DNA from: Leucosporidium creatinivorum
Taxonomy: Eukaryota; Basidiomycota; Microbotryomycetes; Leucosporidiales; Leucosporidiaceae
Direction of reading: 5' to 3'
DNA: 64,000 nucleotides
NCBI GenBank assembly: GCA_001600635.1
Contig: BCKL01000001.1
Coordinates: forward strand, 89,550 to 153,549
Part shown: piece by piece, positions 44,785-59,863 of the stretch
How the letters are laid out: each line of letters begins with the position of its first letter
How positions within the stretch are numbered: position 1 is the stretch's first letter
Notes under the pieces: generated by a model
What the model was told of the DNA's origin: nothing
Databases searched by the model: none
What the model saw: only the letters and a program-made list of their open reading frames with translations
Program-made: the position numbers and the translations under genes

Positions 44785-46756
44785 TCACTTCCACAATACC
44801 GCCGCGGCCCCACAACTCGCTACAAACATCCCAATGCTCACAAACAGCAACATCTTGAGGAACCCGTTCTCCACCATGATGGGCTTTCCAATACTCGCGG
44901 CATCGCAACACGCCCTCTCCATCTCTTCCCCCAACTTCTCCTCGGAGAACTTGTCCCTCACTCGCTGCTTGCCTGCTTCTCCCACTGCCTTCCTCCGAGA
45001 GGGAGACAGCTCGAGCAGATCCTTGATCGCTTCGGCCCAGCCCTTCTCGTTTGGCGACCGCAGGAGGCCTGTAGTCGCTGCTGAGGCGAGACCATCATCC
45101 AAGATCGTCTCTGTTGGTCCACCCGAGTTGGTAGCGAGGACGGGGAGGCCCGAGGCCATGGCTTCGAGGGGGACGATGCCGAAGTGCTCGAAGGAGGGAG
45201 TGTAGAGGAGGGCGAGAGTCGAGGACTGGGAGAGGAGGAGAGCCTTTTGAGACGAGGTCATGTTGAGAAGGAACAGGATTTGAGGAGGGGTCGTGGGAGC
45301 AGTGGAGGAGATGGACGCGGCCGAGTAAAGGGAGGCATCGGGGCCGGAGGTGGCGGAGGTGGAAGAGGTGAAGGCGTAGTGAGAGAGCGAGTGCTTGGTG
45401 GCGAGCTTTTGTAGCGAGGCGAGGGTCGACACATTGTCGGCGAGTCGAGGATCGTAGCCGCCTGCGAGGAGAGAGGGTGAGCTCGGCGAAGGAGAGGTGA
45501 GAGTGAAAGAAGCAACGTACCTGCAACGACCAGACGAAGGTTCTTGTGATCCTTCTGTGCTCGAGCAAAAGCTTCCAAGCCGAGAGCGACGTCCTTTTTC
45601 GCCTCGAAGCGGTTGATGGAGAGGAGGGTCGGCTGATCGCTGCTCGTCGGAGGAGGGTCAGTGAGGCTCTCTCGAAAATCATCAAACGCACCTGACCAGC
45701 CACTCGTCTCCCTTTGCCGGCTTGATCTCTTTCCCATACGCATGAACGTCGACCGAGGGATAAACCACCCTCGGCAGCCTGTGCAATCCCGGGAACGTCA
45801 TCTCAAAGACCTGTCCCGTAAACTCAGAGTTGACAAGAATCTTATCCGCCTCGCCAGTGGTAGTCTCCTCGAGCGCATCGATTGGCTTTCGGTACAAACT
45901 CCGAACTTGTCCTTTCAGAGACCACGGCTTAGGGGCTCTTGGGTCGTTCAGAGCGTGCGAGGCGGGTCGAGAAGGCGAGAGGAGGAGGTCGGGGAAATGG
46001 CAGTAGAAGACGACTCGGTTTTGGCCGAACCAGCGTAGGAGGGGGACCGAGGCCGAGAGTTGGTCGACGATGAGGACGTCGAATGGGAGGAGCTGTCGGC
46101 GCGAGGACCAGTCGGCGGAGGAGGTGAAAGGGTGTGATTCTGGATGGATGTAGGTGGAGAAGAGCGGAAGGCCGGAGAGGTAGTAGAAGAGCGAGGCGAG
46201 GAGGAAGGAGAAGGTGAGGTGAAGTTGCCGAAGGATGGCGCAGATGATGGTGAAGCGGCCGGCGATGGATTGGGGGAAGAGCCAGTCTCCTAGTCGATGC
46301 ACTTGAAGAGTTCCTGTAGGGCGGTAGCTGGTCAACCCTCCGCGAAACGGCGAGGCAGCCCCACCAACGCGCTGGGCGTCGCAGCCCGGCCTATTCGATC
46401 TGACTGCTGTGGGACTGCACTTGAGCAGCAGAGAGCACTACGCACCATTTCTAGTCTCCTCAAAGCTCCTGCCGCCCGGTCCATCTTCGTGAAAGCTAGT
46501 GAACAGCTCGACGTGGTGTCCCCTCTTCTGCAGCGCAACAGCAGCGTCCACGACCAGTCGCTCAGCACCACCTGTACCAGAGAGCAAATCTAATGAGTCC
46601 TGACACTGTATAGGAGCAGTGCGCGAGCGTACCGATGCCCAAGTCGGGGTGAATGAAAGCGATGCGAAGCTGGGGCTGGCCGTCCGAGTTGTAGTTGAGT
46701 GAGAGAGGTGGGTAGATCTTCTCTTCGGCTGTATCTGACGGGAAGACTTCGGCCAT
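44785..46756 (-). CDS. ALG2: ALG2 alpha-1,3/1,6-mannosyltransferase
   Basis: Five exons: 46633-46756, 46446-46571, 45692-46313, 45521-45639 and 44785-45461, 555 aa. GT4 fold: N-terminal [20 protein letters not shown] (glycine-rich donor loop), then [13 protein letters not shown] and the linker region with [20 protein letters not shown]. In the C-terminal Rossmann domain are [47 protein letters not shown] (EX7E) and [12 protein letters not shown] hydrophobic C-terminal helix ([20 protein letters not shown]) matches yeast Alg2. The enzyme adds the second and third mannoses to Man1GlcNAc2-PP-dolichol on the cytosolic face of the ER. The usual fungal length is about 500 aa. First of three same-strand housekeeping genes. 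Confidence 0.95.
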
Positions 46757-47056
46757 TGCTAACGAGTGTTGAGAAAGCTGCGACGATGATGAAGTCGGAG
46801 TGCAAGAGGGGCGGCGGTCGAGTTCGCAGGAAGGGGTTGGCTTGAAAGAGCTTGAGAGAGATCTTGGACGTGGTTGAGCTACAAAGAGCTGCTTCCAGTC
46901 TAGTGGGAACGATACAGCCATGTCTCGATGGGTCCGGTCGCAATTCGCCCTTCGGCGCTCAACTCGGCGCTCAACTCGGTGCTCGGTCGCCCTCGCAGGC
47001 TTCTGTGCACACTGTATAGATATCGCAAAGTAGCAATTACACCCTCATCTCACTCG
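46757..47056. other. short intergenic region
   Basis: About 300 bases between the start of ALG2 and the end of TSR1, both on the minus strand. Nothing recognisable apart from promoter-like sequence for ALG2 and a direct repeat of CTCGGCGCTCAA near 46960-46980. Confidence 0.45.
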
Positions 47057-49951
47057 TCACCTCATCTCGACATCCCCAAACTGCACCTGTCTCTGCCTGA
47101 TATGCTCATTCTCCTTCTCCTCCATAGCTTCCTCGACCTCGCTCCTCTTGGGCGCGCCGACCAGTCCTCCATCCCAGACAGCCGACCACTTGGGGAAGCA
47201 GCGCTTGTAGAGGGTGAGGCAGATCTGGTCCATCTGCTGGATCGGGCCGTCGAAGCCAGCCTGTTCGAGAGCGAGTCAGCTTCGGCGATGACAAAACGAG
47301 AACAAGAGAGCTCACCTTGAAGTAACCATGAGTACCGAGCGACTCCTTGATGTAACCCGTCCTTCCACTCTTCGTCCTAAGCTGCACCGGCTTGTAGTAC
47401 TCAATGTCCGGCTGGTTGAAGAACATGTACCGGATCGTCGCTGTCTTTTTGTGAACCTTGAAAGGATGGCCAGTGAGGATGATCCTCTTGGCCGTAATCC
47501 TTGTAGGATCCGAAGACAGGAGCGATCCGGTACCGACGAGGTGGACGGAGGGGTCGTTCCAAGCCGCCGAGGGATTGGCCGTCGACTCGGAGGAGGGAAC
47601 GCGAAGGAGGACGGCGGGGACGTTGCCAAAGGTGATGGGGAGGTAGGCGGTCGCGATGGTGTGGTTGATACCATGGCGAAGGAAGCGCTCGAACTTGTGA
47701 ACGTTGTTGCTGCCCTTGCCGCCGTTGCGAACGGTGTGTTGGGAAAAGATGGGGTTGATGAGGAAGCGACGGAAGCCGAGCTGGACGACGAGGGGGTCCT
47801 TGGAGCGGACCATGCCGTCGTACTCGGTGTTGCGCTGGACGGTGAAGTGCATCACCGAGTATTTGTGCTCGTGCTTGAGGAGGCCGAAGACGATGAAGGG
47901 GAGGAGGGGATTGTAGGCCTCGTAGGCCGCGCGAGGGACGTTGGCGATGCGGAGGACGATGCGAGTGCCAGCCTAGAGAAGCGAGGAGGGAAAGACGGTC
48001 AGCGTCCCTTCCGAGATTCGAACGAGCCCGAACACTCACCTCGACTCCCTCCAGCGCAGCCTTCCTCTCCATCTTCCTGCCCATCGTTTTGAAGTCCTCA
48101 AACATGAAACACCTCGAGTACTCGACCGGAAGCTCCTCGTACGGGTCCCACTTGCTCGTCCTAAAGCTCTTCAATCCACGATACCTCGCGAATCGCTCCC
48201 TCGCCGCAATGACCATGGGCGTATCGATCTCGTCGGGGAAGGCCATGTCGTCCTTGTTGGCGTGAGCGCGCTCCTTTGCTCGGTCGGCGAGGTAGGCCTG
48301 CAGCTGCTCCTCCTCCTGCTCGGGCGAAAGGTCGGCGAAAGGGCGAGTCGAGACCGAGGCCTGATCGTCCGTCGTCTCGCGAGGATCAATCATGACCGAC
48401 TCGTCGTCGTCGTCGTCCGCCGCGCCCGTCTCGCCCATCGTGGCGTCCTGCTCCTCCTCCTCGTCCGAGTACTCTCCCTCCTCATCATCGCTCTCGTCGA
48501 TGATCCACGCTGCCTGGTAGGCGCTCGTTCCTTTAGGAACCCTCTTGAGGCGAGGAGTAGTTCCAGGAAGAGCGGGAGGAAGCATGTCTCCTCCTGCGCG
48601 AGACGAGGAAGCGGCAGGAGCGGAAGCCATCTCCTCCTCGGTGGGCCAGGTCTGCTCGGCGAGTCCGAACTCCTCCTCGTCGGGGACATTGGTCGAGGCG
48701 AGAGAGTCGGCGTCGTCGTTGGGGATGGAGAGGTCGTCGAGGGGGGCGGAGGTGTCCATAGCGTCCGAGCGGGAGGCCTTGCGATTGGGAAGAGCGGCGG
48801 CGGTGATCTGTAAGGCGCGGGTCAGGATCGGTCAAAGCCGCCGAGAGTACAGCAAAGCTCACCCTCTCAATCTTGTAGTCACCAAAGTTTTGAAGGTGAA
48901 CCAATCGGTTGGCATCGAGCCTTCCTCCCCTCACGACTCCCTCGACAACGAGCGTTCCCTCTCCATCCACTCCCTCGGCATTCTCCTCCCATGTGACATT
49001 CTCGGCCAGCACCCTGCCCCTCGCTTCCCTCCACCTAATACCCTTGGGCACCTTCTCGCAGAGCGAGCGAACGACGGTCGAGCACTCGGTCGACGAAGCG
49101 GCGTTGTGCACGCGGTCGAGAGAGGGGAAGAAGTGGGTGAGGAAGGAGTGGAGGGATGCGCGAGTGGAGGAGGCGAGAGTAATGTTGGAAGGGAGGTTCT
49201 GCGGTGAGAAGCGGGTCAGCGAATGAGCGCCGAAGTGAGCGCCGAACGAGGACCAACCCTGACGACACCAAAGACTCCGCCCGAGTTTCCCATTCCGGTT
49301 CCCGTAAGACTTCTCAACGTAGTCTCTGCCTGCGTGCCGACCTCCTCCTCACTGGAGAGACCGAAAAGGACAAAGTCGGCGGCGTTGCAGCCGTCGATGA
49401 TGGCGAAGGTCGACTTAGGGTCGGAAGCGGGAGGAAGGAGGAGGAAGCGAAGAGTTTGATTGTGGAACTTGACGACGCTGGTAGGTTACAGAAGTGCAGA
49501 AGATTAGCGAAAGAGCTCCGCAAAGAGCCTGCGAAAGCGCAACTCACTCTCCGGTCCTGTAACCGCCCTCTCCCTGCACCTCGACGCCGACAGACTGCAG
49601 CAATTGCTGTGCGATATCCTCGGCGCTGACATCGTTGGTGAGAGGTACAACGGCGATAATCCGCTGGACCTTCTCTGCGCCTTTGCGGTTGAACAGCTTG
49701 GTAACGTCCTCGAGCGCCTCAATCTTCTTCTGCTTCATCTGCGCCGCATGGTGCCGGCGGTTGACCTTCTTCTGCGAGGCGGCGAGCGAAGCGTTGGACT
49801 TGGCGTGCTTCTGACTGCCAGCAGCAGGGTCCAAAGGGCCCATCCGCCCCTTTTGCTGGTCCCGAATCGAGCGCGACGAGGCGTGGCGGGATTTCCTCTT
49901 CTTGTTCGTCTGCGAGAGCGAAGGACGATGACTATGCGAGTCGCCGGCCAT
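47057..49951 (-). CDS. TSR1: TSR1, 20S rRNA accumulation / 40S assembly factor
   Basis: Six exons: 49548-49951, 49258-49477, 48863-49198, 48040-48807, 47316-47972 and 47057-47260, 862 aa (yeast 788). The N-terminal basic tract (TNKKRKSRHASSRSIRDQQK) precedes the GTPase-like domain, which, as in all TSR1, lacks a proper P-loop (VQRIIAVVPLTNDVSAEDIA). A long acidic insert follows (ESDDEEGEYSDEEEEQD). The AARP2CN/Bms1-Tsr1 C-terminal region includes DPYEELPVEYSRCFMFEDFK, LLKHEHKYSVMHFTVQRN, FLINPIFSQHTVRNGGKGSN and RTKSGRTGYIKESLGTHGYF, and ends KRCFPKWSAVWDGG. TSR1 is a structural factor on late pre-40S particles that blocks premature subunit joining. The second intron uses a GTTGGT donor. Confidence 0.96.
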
Positions 49952-50374
49952 GATGAGGTGCAGAGCCGAGTCGAACGAGACTGTTGTTGGCGAAAGAGCA
50001 AGCCGCGAAATGTGAAATTTGAGGCGACCGAGTCCCATCCTTCAAGGTCCTCATAAAGACGTGCAAAGGCTTCTACGGGTCTGTAGAATGATACTGAAGC
50101 AGTTCCGACCGTTTCCGAATCAACTGTAACCTCCTTGGCTCGTTCTCGCTCGTTCGCAAGACCCCTTCGCCGCGAAGCCCTCTCGGCGCAGCAGATGACT
50201 CCCAACAGCGGTGTACATTCATCGCGCGCGCTACAGTATCTTCTGCTACACGCCCTCCGAGCTACGGTTCCTACAGGTCATCAAAAGGGTCAGCCTTCAA
50301 GCTCGGCGCTCATCTCGACAGGTTCAACTCACCTTCGATCAAGCTCAGCGGTCTTCGACTATTCCACGCCTCGT
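49952..50374. other. intergenic
   Basis: Promoter side of TSR1 and 3' side of the PRP4 kinase gene. No gene is supported; several long frames here are antisense or shadow frames. Confidence 0.45.
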
Positions 50375-53715
<3,341 letters not shown>

Positions 53716-54267
53716 TGGGGCGATTTGGAAAGGGCGCGGTTTGAGGATGTAGGAGAGTAGAAGAGGTGTCAGCGATGGGGTGCTAAGCTTGCAGAGGGTG
53801 GGGGGACCCGGTACAGGTAGTACAGTCGCTGTAGGAGAGCGAGCTGGGTAGCGTAGGCGGGCGGGCGAGGATGTGGTTGGAGTGAGAGAGGCGAGAGGCG
53901 AGAGGCGGCAGAGGCCGGGGGTCGTCGACTTCTGAGCTGCTCAAAGGCGAGGATTCTGTTGCTCAGGGTGATCCGAAAGATTCTAGTGATACGACTCGCC
54001 AGTTTTGCACCTCTACAGCTCTCTATCTTGGTGCTGAGATCGCCGAGCAAGCGTCCTCGCTCGGCGTTTGCTTCGGCTCGTCGTTCTTTCGCTATCAAAG
54101 GCGTTGATAGCATGAGGAAAAATCTTGAGCTCCCGACGGGCGCTCTCTGCGCTCTTATTTTTGGCCAGAGTAGTGTTGCCGCTGGTGGCTCGGCGCTGCC
54201 AGCCGTCTCGCTCGTGTGCTGGCCGTTCTCGTCTTGCCCATTCCGAGTATCTACAATTAAAGCCCGC
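53716..54267. other. intergenic
   Basis: Upstream of the PRP4 kinase start on the minus strand and past the 3' end of the next minus-strand gene. CTCTACAGCTC lies near 54010. No gene is supported. Confidence 0.45.
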
Positions 54268-55387
54268 CTACTCGTACCTCCATTCGTCTAAGTCTCTATC
54301 CCACCAAACGGGCCTTATACCTCGTTCCCTACAGGCCTCGGCGACCTCAGCCCGCTTCTCCAGCGTCCATACGGCCCCCTCCCACCAATCATCAAAGGAC
54401 AACAACTTCAATGCTTGAGGTGCTTGTCGTGCGTAGTCGAGTAGACAGCTGGCGCAGCACTCTCCGTCCGAGAGGTCGAGGTGGGTGATGGCGACGGGTA
54501 GGTGAAGGAGGAGGTCGAGGGTGAGATTGCGCTCCAGGTCGCCGACTTCGATGAGATGGAGGTGGCGCAGCGAGGGGAAGGCGTGGATGTAGATAAGGGT
54601 CGAATCGACATCAATGTCGTCCCAAGCGTTGAAGTCGACGCTGAGGTAGGAGAGTTGATTGAACGATTCAAGGCTCTTTGGGTTCGGCGCTAGTTGAGTG
54701 AGGTAGTCGTAGCGAAGTGTGAGGCGGCGGAGTGAGGAAGCCGAAGAGAGGAAGATGGAGGAAAGGGGGTGTAGTCCTCGCTCGGCCCCTGGAATTTCAG
54801 GGAGGAGAGAGCGAATGGGAAAGGACCGGAGAGGCAGTCGGCGGGAAGGCGGGAAGAGGGGGCTCGAATAACGAGCGTCCTGAGGCGGTGTAGACTTGAA
54901 AGTAGTGGTATAAACTCTTCGTCGAATAATCGATGGCGAGCACTTCGAGCTTGAGTTCGAGGCCGGCCACAGCTCCGCCGAGGATGGAGCGACCCTGGGC
55001 AGAGACTTCTTCGAGCTCTAGCCAACGCAGGTTGGAGCATGCTCGGAAGAGCTGGCGGATGTTGGACACGACGAGCGAAGGATATCGACACGACCTGCGG
55101 TAGAGGGTGAGTCTACGGACGTGAATTGCGAGCTGAGGTCGACCTATGAGCGTGGCGAGGAGCGTCTGACGAGACGGGATGCGGGCGCCCTGTATGTCCA
55201 TATTTCCGTCCGAACCGCCGTCCTCCGCGTCGAGCTCGATGATTAGGTGGCGGTAGAGCGATGCCTGCGCGGGGATGGCCAGCGACTTCGAGACGAGGCA
55301 GAGACCGGCTGCCTCAGCAGCTCCAGCATCCAGTATTGCGAGGTCGACAATATCCTGCATCAGCTCGAGTGGTAGCCTCGGCGACAT
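54268..55387 (-). pseudogene. F-box-like protein gene with frame breaks
   Basis: The N-terminus MSPRLPLELMQDIVDLAILD ... GLCLVSKSLAIPAQASLYRH is F-box-like. Leucine-rich sequence follows (LVVSNIRQLFRACSNLRWLE, LKLEVLAIDYS). The protein-like reading then moves to a second frame (FIPLLSSLHRLRTLVIRAP) and a third (ASSLRRLTLRYDYLTQLAPN ... HLDLSDGECCASCLLDYA), ending at a TAG at 54268-54270. No credible introns join the frames, so at least two frameshifts are implied. Upstream, GTGAGT at 55495 and CCGCAG near 55442 look like a 5'-UTR intron. It is head to head with the paralog at 56304. Confidence 0.6.
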
Positions 55388-55744
55388 GGCTGGGAGGTGG
55401 AGCTGAGAGCGAGTGCCGAGGTCGTGGATTCGGAGAGCTGCGGGGAAAGCAAGGGTCGGTAGGGTGTAGACGAGCTGCACGATGATATCACTCACCTCGG
55501 AAGACGAGGTAAAACCGAACAGCAGCGCTCAAACCGCCGTACGGACAGCGATGCTCGTCGAGGGAGAGCGAACCGGGTTTCAAAGAGAAGGGGCTGGTCT
55601 AGTACAGCCTAGCAGGATGACCTTATCTTAGTTATAGTCTCGGCGATGCGGGAGCTGAGCGACGAGTCGAAGACGAGGTAGCGGCAGGAGCGAGAAAGGC
55701 CAGAAGCGATTCGCTCGTAGAGCCAAGGTTGAGCTCCTCCTACA
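55388..55744. promoter_or_regulatory. shared upstream region of two divergent F-box-like genes
   Basis: Contains the probable 5'-UTR intron of the leftward gene (about 55442-55495) and otherwise unremarkable sequence leading to the conserved leader of the rightward gene. Confidence 0.4.
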
Positions 55745-56303
55745 TCTTTGGCTCGTCTCGGCTACTTCTAATCGCGTACGGGATAGTGGACTATAGAAGG
55801 ACTCGCGTGTGCTGTACCAAGCTCTACCACCGGACTAGCTCTCGCTAAGCTTCCGACATCTCGTCGCGCTATTTCGAGCCGCTGGAATTGAGCTCTAGGA
55901 CTAGGCCGAAGCTGCTGCACGCTACAGAGATACCTGACAAGCTTTAGGTAAGCTTTCTCGCTCTGTTACCGTGTGTCCTCCAACCGTTTGAAACGACCTT
56001 TAAACCTGGAGCGCGTTGAGCAAAAGTAACGGGCGCTGGGATGGGCTACAGACGATGCGACGCAGCTTGGGGCCGAAATGAGATCTGTAGTGGACTAAGA
56101 CTGACCTCCGGTGCTTTCACTCGACCAGATTCCGTCCATTCGCTCGCTCGGCGAAGCTTGCCCGCTTCCTTCTTCCTATCCAACGCCGCTCCAGCATCCT
56201 CAAGGTGAGCCCGACTGAGGCAGAGCATTTGCAGAAACGAGAGTCTGACATTACATCTTACTACAGCCTTTCGCCGACCTCCAGATACCCTGCTCTCGCC
56301 GAC
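55745..56303 (+). promoter_or_regulatory. F-box family leader, copy 2
   Basis: Homologous to the leader at 24497-25061. Shared blocks include TTTGGCTCGTCTCG, GAGCTCTAGGACTAGG, GTAAGCTTTCTC, CTGGAGCGCGTTGAGCAAAA, GGGATGGGCTACAGACGATG, GAGATCTGTAGTGGACTAA, TCACTCGACCAGAT and GACATGTCCTCCGCCGAA over the start codon. Both 5'-UTR introns are retained (donors near 55949 and 56203, acceptors near 56129 and 56266). A third, more distant copy lies at 62929-63267. Confidence 0.78.
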
Positions 56304-57464
56304 ATGTCCTCCGCCGAATCCTCCCCCTCGCCTCCGCCCTCATCGCCTCGCCTTCCTCTCGAGCTCCTCGCCGCCATCTTCGAAGAAACGTACAAACCGC
56401 CCAGTACCTACACCTTCAACATCTCCAACTACTCTTCCAAGCTCTGTCTCATCAATCACGCTCTCCTCCCCATCGCTCGGCGCCTGCTCTACGGCAGGCT
56501 CACCTTCGACATCAGCGTCCTGAAACCCTGAGGGGAGATAGGCGTAGGATGGCCTTTCCACGGTCCTGTCCCGGATACGACGGTGGACTCGCACGCCGAT
56601 GTGATCCAGCCTGTGTTGAAGGCCCGACCCGACCTCGCCGCCTTTGTGCGCTCCATCTCAATCAAGCTGGACCACGTGGATTGGGCGACGGCGCGATGGG
56701 GATGTGAGGAGGAACTTCTATTTGCGGAAGTTGAGGGGCTCTTGAGCCTTTGCCCCAACACCACCGCTTTGCGCGTGGAAGTCGAGCCGGACCAGGAGTC
56801 GCTCACGGCGGCGTTTGGGGAAAGGATGGGCAATCTCGCCGTCAGCGAAGAGCTGGTGGAGCTAGATGTCCCCTACGACGGAGCCGGAAGCCTACGGCTC
56901 GCCTCGAGGATGCCGTTGCTCCGCCGCCTCGCGCTTCGGGAGTACTGCTCGGCGAAGGACCAACTCGACATCCCCACCACCTTCCCCTTCCAACTCACTT
57001 CCCTCGAGATCGAAGCCGACCTCACCCTACGCGCTTTCCACGCCGTAACTTCCACCTCGCATCACTCCCTTCGGCATCTTAGCGTTCACGCCTCCCCCCT
57101 CGTGGACGACATGTCCCTCCTGACGCCCTTTCGTTCCCTACAATCTCTTACCATTGATCTCGGATGGATCGAAGAGGGCGCAATTGCTCAACTCAGTCTC
57201 ACTCTCTCCCAAGCAACCACTCTCCGCATCCTCGGTCTCGAGTACGGCCACAATGTCGACCTCAACCTCGCCGACCTCATTCCCTCAAGCATCACCACAT
57301 TACGCCTCACCGACTCCGTTACCGCAAAACAGCTCTACCAATATATCTTTTGGGCCATTCATTTCTATCTGCGCGTGGTTTCTCGCCAGAGCTGGCACGA
57401 GGGCGAAAGAGAGGAGCTAAGTGAGGCGTGTACCGAGGCCGGGTTGCTGTTGGTGACACATTGA
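56304..57464 (+). pseudogene. F-box-like protein gene with an in-frame stop
   Basis: Starts MSSAES with the F-box-like segment SPRLPLELLAAIFEETYKPP ... SSKLCLINHALLPIARRLLY. One TGA at 56529-56531 follows DISVLKP. The same frame then continues open for about 310 codons of leucine-rich sequence (VRSISIKLDHVDWA, EGLLSLCPNTTALRVEVEPD, LTSLEIEADLTLRAFHAVTS, TTLRILGLEYGHNVDLNLAD) to the stop at 57462-57464. No intron of reasonable form removes the TGA. A single nonsense change, readthrough or a sequence error could explain it. Its first codons match the paralog at 25062 (MSSAE). Confidence 0.65.
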
Positions 57465-57564
57465 AGGCTCAGAAGTTTTGCGTAGACTTGGGGCTTGAAC
57501 TGGCTAGCCCACTTGTGCGCTCGTATAAGAGGGATGGACGACGAGAGAATGAGAGCCGGGCGCC

Positions 57565-58130
57565 GAGCGAAGGTGAAGATCAGGTTTTGTGTGTGTCGTC
57601 AGTCGCCGCCCGCGAAGGGTAACGTCGGTGACAATAAATATAAAGCATCACGTCTCGGCATTGGTCGAGTGGAGGGAGGTGCGGGAGAGGGAGGGGAGGG
57701 AGACGAGCGAAGCTTACGAGTTGCGAGGGGTTCGAACGAGGGCGACGAGTTGCCTGAGTAGGGGAGGTCTGCGGAGGAGAAGGATGAAAAAAGTCAGCGC
57801 TAGCTTGTCGAAGCTCAAAAGCTGCTCCCTCTCCACCCTCCTCGACTCGAACTCGTGACTTCGGCGATCGCATCAGGGATTGAGTAGTAGTGAATATGCT
57901 CCTCATAGACCAGCCCCTGCGTACAGGGATGATGCTGCTGGGTCGGATGAACAGAATTCTATATAGTTATCCTCATCGCGATTGCTCGAAGAAACGAGTC
58001 GAGTCGAGTGGCGCCGAGAGCTCAAAGAGAGGCGGCGGGGAAGGAGAGGGGGACGGGGCAGCTATAACAGAACGCCCGACTGACCTCCAGCTGAAGATCA
58101 AGTCTCCGAGTTCGCCTGCGAAGCTAGCGG
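57565..58130. repeat. inverted repeat, left arm (~566 bases)
   Basis: Reverse complement of 59831-60418 with a few percent mismatch and one ~25-base length difference (near 58020 against 59945-59970). The arm nearest the loop reads, in reverse complement, as the last codons and stop of the RCAN gene (PLASQANSET then TGA, against PLASQEYSET), so this arm is an inverted duplicate of the RCAN 3' end and its downstream flank. A 108-codon frame without demonstrated function stays open in both arms. Confidence 0.92.
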
Positions 58131-58580
58131 AGACCCTGCTCGGCGCAGGAGAATAAGCCAGCTCGGTCTGCAGCTTTTCAAAACCCGTGGAGGAGATGCT
58201 GGCAGCTCAAGCGCTCAAGCGCCTGCTCTCCGGTCTCCCACAGTTAGCGGAGACTTCGCCGTGAGATCTCCTCCCAGAGGAAAGATCGCCGAAAGCCTCG
58301 CCGAGCATGCACTGGTCCCGATTGGGACCGCCGCCTCGCCGTTGAGCCGCGAAAGCAGCGTAATCGAAAGATGATGGTGTTGCAGAGCAAGTGATCTGCA
58401 CGGCCCAAAGTGTCCTCGTTGAGCGTACAAGGACCGCTGAGCTTGACAAAAGCGAGCAAGTAGCGGAGCACTCGGCGCGGCTCCAGCTAGCTCGGGAGAG
58501 CAAGAGAGGTCAATCAGAGTGTATTGCGAGATTCCTGCCCCATCCTCTCGCCTTCCAAGCCAAAGCCGAACGTAGCATTG
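58131..58580. promoter_or_regulatory. RCAN upstream region
   Basis: 450 bases between the left inverted-repeat arm and the RCAN start codon. No coding sequence is supported. This is the only unique-sequence promoter available to the RCAN gene. Confidence 0.4.
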
Positions 58581-59863
58581 ATGACGGCGACAGGCGAGGG
58601 CCAGGGGCGCTCGCTCGTGAGCTCGACCATCGCTTGCCTCCGCCCGCTTCGCCTGCTTTCGACTCCGACTCGAGACTACCTGGAAAGCACTACAGCGACG
58701 ATCTACCGCTGCTCAGACGACCTCGGACCAACCTACAGCAGCCACTCTCGCCCAGTCATGGTGACGCCGACCAACTCGCTCATCCTCTTGCTACCGCCGT
58801 CGCTCTTCTCGCCGGCGTTGCTGCCCATGTTTGAAGCTCATTTCGCCTCGTACGGCTCCATGGTGCTGTGGACCCCGCTGGAGAAGCTCGGACGTGTGCT
58901 CGTCGCTTACGAGGAGGTGGACGGCGCGACCGAAGCTCGGAGAGAGATGGATGGATTCGTCTGGGAGGCCGAGGGAGAAGCTACAGAACCCGAAGCTGCT
59001 ACTACGCTACCGGAGAGCGATGTAGGGTGAGTCCTTGCTATTTCGCACCCCACCACCGCTGCGCTAGAAAACCATCCCGACGCGCCCGCTCACCTTTCTT
59101 TCTCCTACCCACCACTGCTCCCGCCTCCTTCGACATCATGTCGTGATACAGGCTACCTCTACGAGCCTTCTTCGGACCTCCCCTCACCCTACCATTACCC
59201 TCGCTCCACTCTACGCTCCTTAGCGTTCCCGAGCTCGGCCGCAATTTTCTCATTTCCCCTCCCGGCTCTCCGCCTGTAGGATGGGAGCAGGTCCTCGAGG
59301 AAGCTCCGAATAGTCAAGCACTACCGGAGGACGGCGGCTGGGCCGACGAGCTGGCACGGGCACTTCGCTTTTTGAGCACGGAGGGCGGCGGCGACGACGA
59401 GAACGATGCTGCTGGGCTGCAGGAAGCGCCGACACTCACGGCCGCCAATCCTTCATCGTATGGCGCACCTCAAGAGTCGACTACATCCCTCCTCATCCCT
59501 CCCTCGGCGACCGTCTCTCGCACGTCCATCACCGTTTCCACTCCTCCCACCCTTTCGCACCCTTCTTCCGCCGCGCCCGGCACCGACACTCCACCACCGA
59601 ACGCACAGAAAATTGGAGCCGTCAAGGCTACCATCGAATCGATGCTAGGACGGAAACGGAGCTATAGCGATTTGGGATTGGGAGCGAGGACCGCCGCTGG
59701 CTCGGCGGAGGGGCCTACTGAGGCGCCGACGGCCATGGACGAGGACGCACCGAGCTTGCAGATCGAAGAGGCGCCGCCAACGCTGGGGTTGGGCATGCCT
59801 AGGACGTCCATTACGCCCACGGCGCGGCCGCCGCTGGCTTCGCAGGAGTACTCGGAGACTTGA
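58581..59863 (+). CDS. RCN1: calcipressin / regulator of calcineurin (RCAN)
   Basis: Two exons: 58581-59026 and 59152-59863, 385 aa. The N-terminal RRM-like domain starts near TNSLILLLPPSLFSPALLPM, continues to FASYGSMVLWTPLEKLGRVL, and resumes across the intron (LPLRAFFGPPLTLPLPSLHS). The family signature is VPELGRNFLISPPGSPPVGW, whose serines are the GSK3/MAPK phospho-site pair, followed by WEQVLEEAPN. The C-terminus is Ser/Thr/Pro-rich and includes SMLGRKRSYSDLGLG. RCAN binds and modulates calcineurin (Cbp1 in Cryptococcus, Rcn1 in yeast). The start is uncertain; 58758 (MVTPTNS) is an alternative. The last ~10 codons lie inside the right inverted-repeat arm. Confidence 0.9.

Noticed and set aside
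47328-48092. 254-codon plus-strand frame over TSR1
   Set aside because: Antisense shadow of conserved TSR1 domain sequence.
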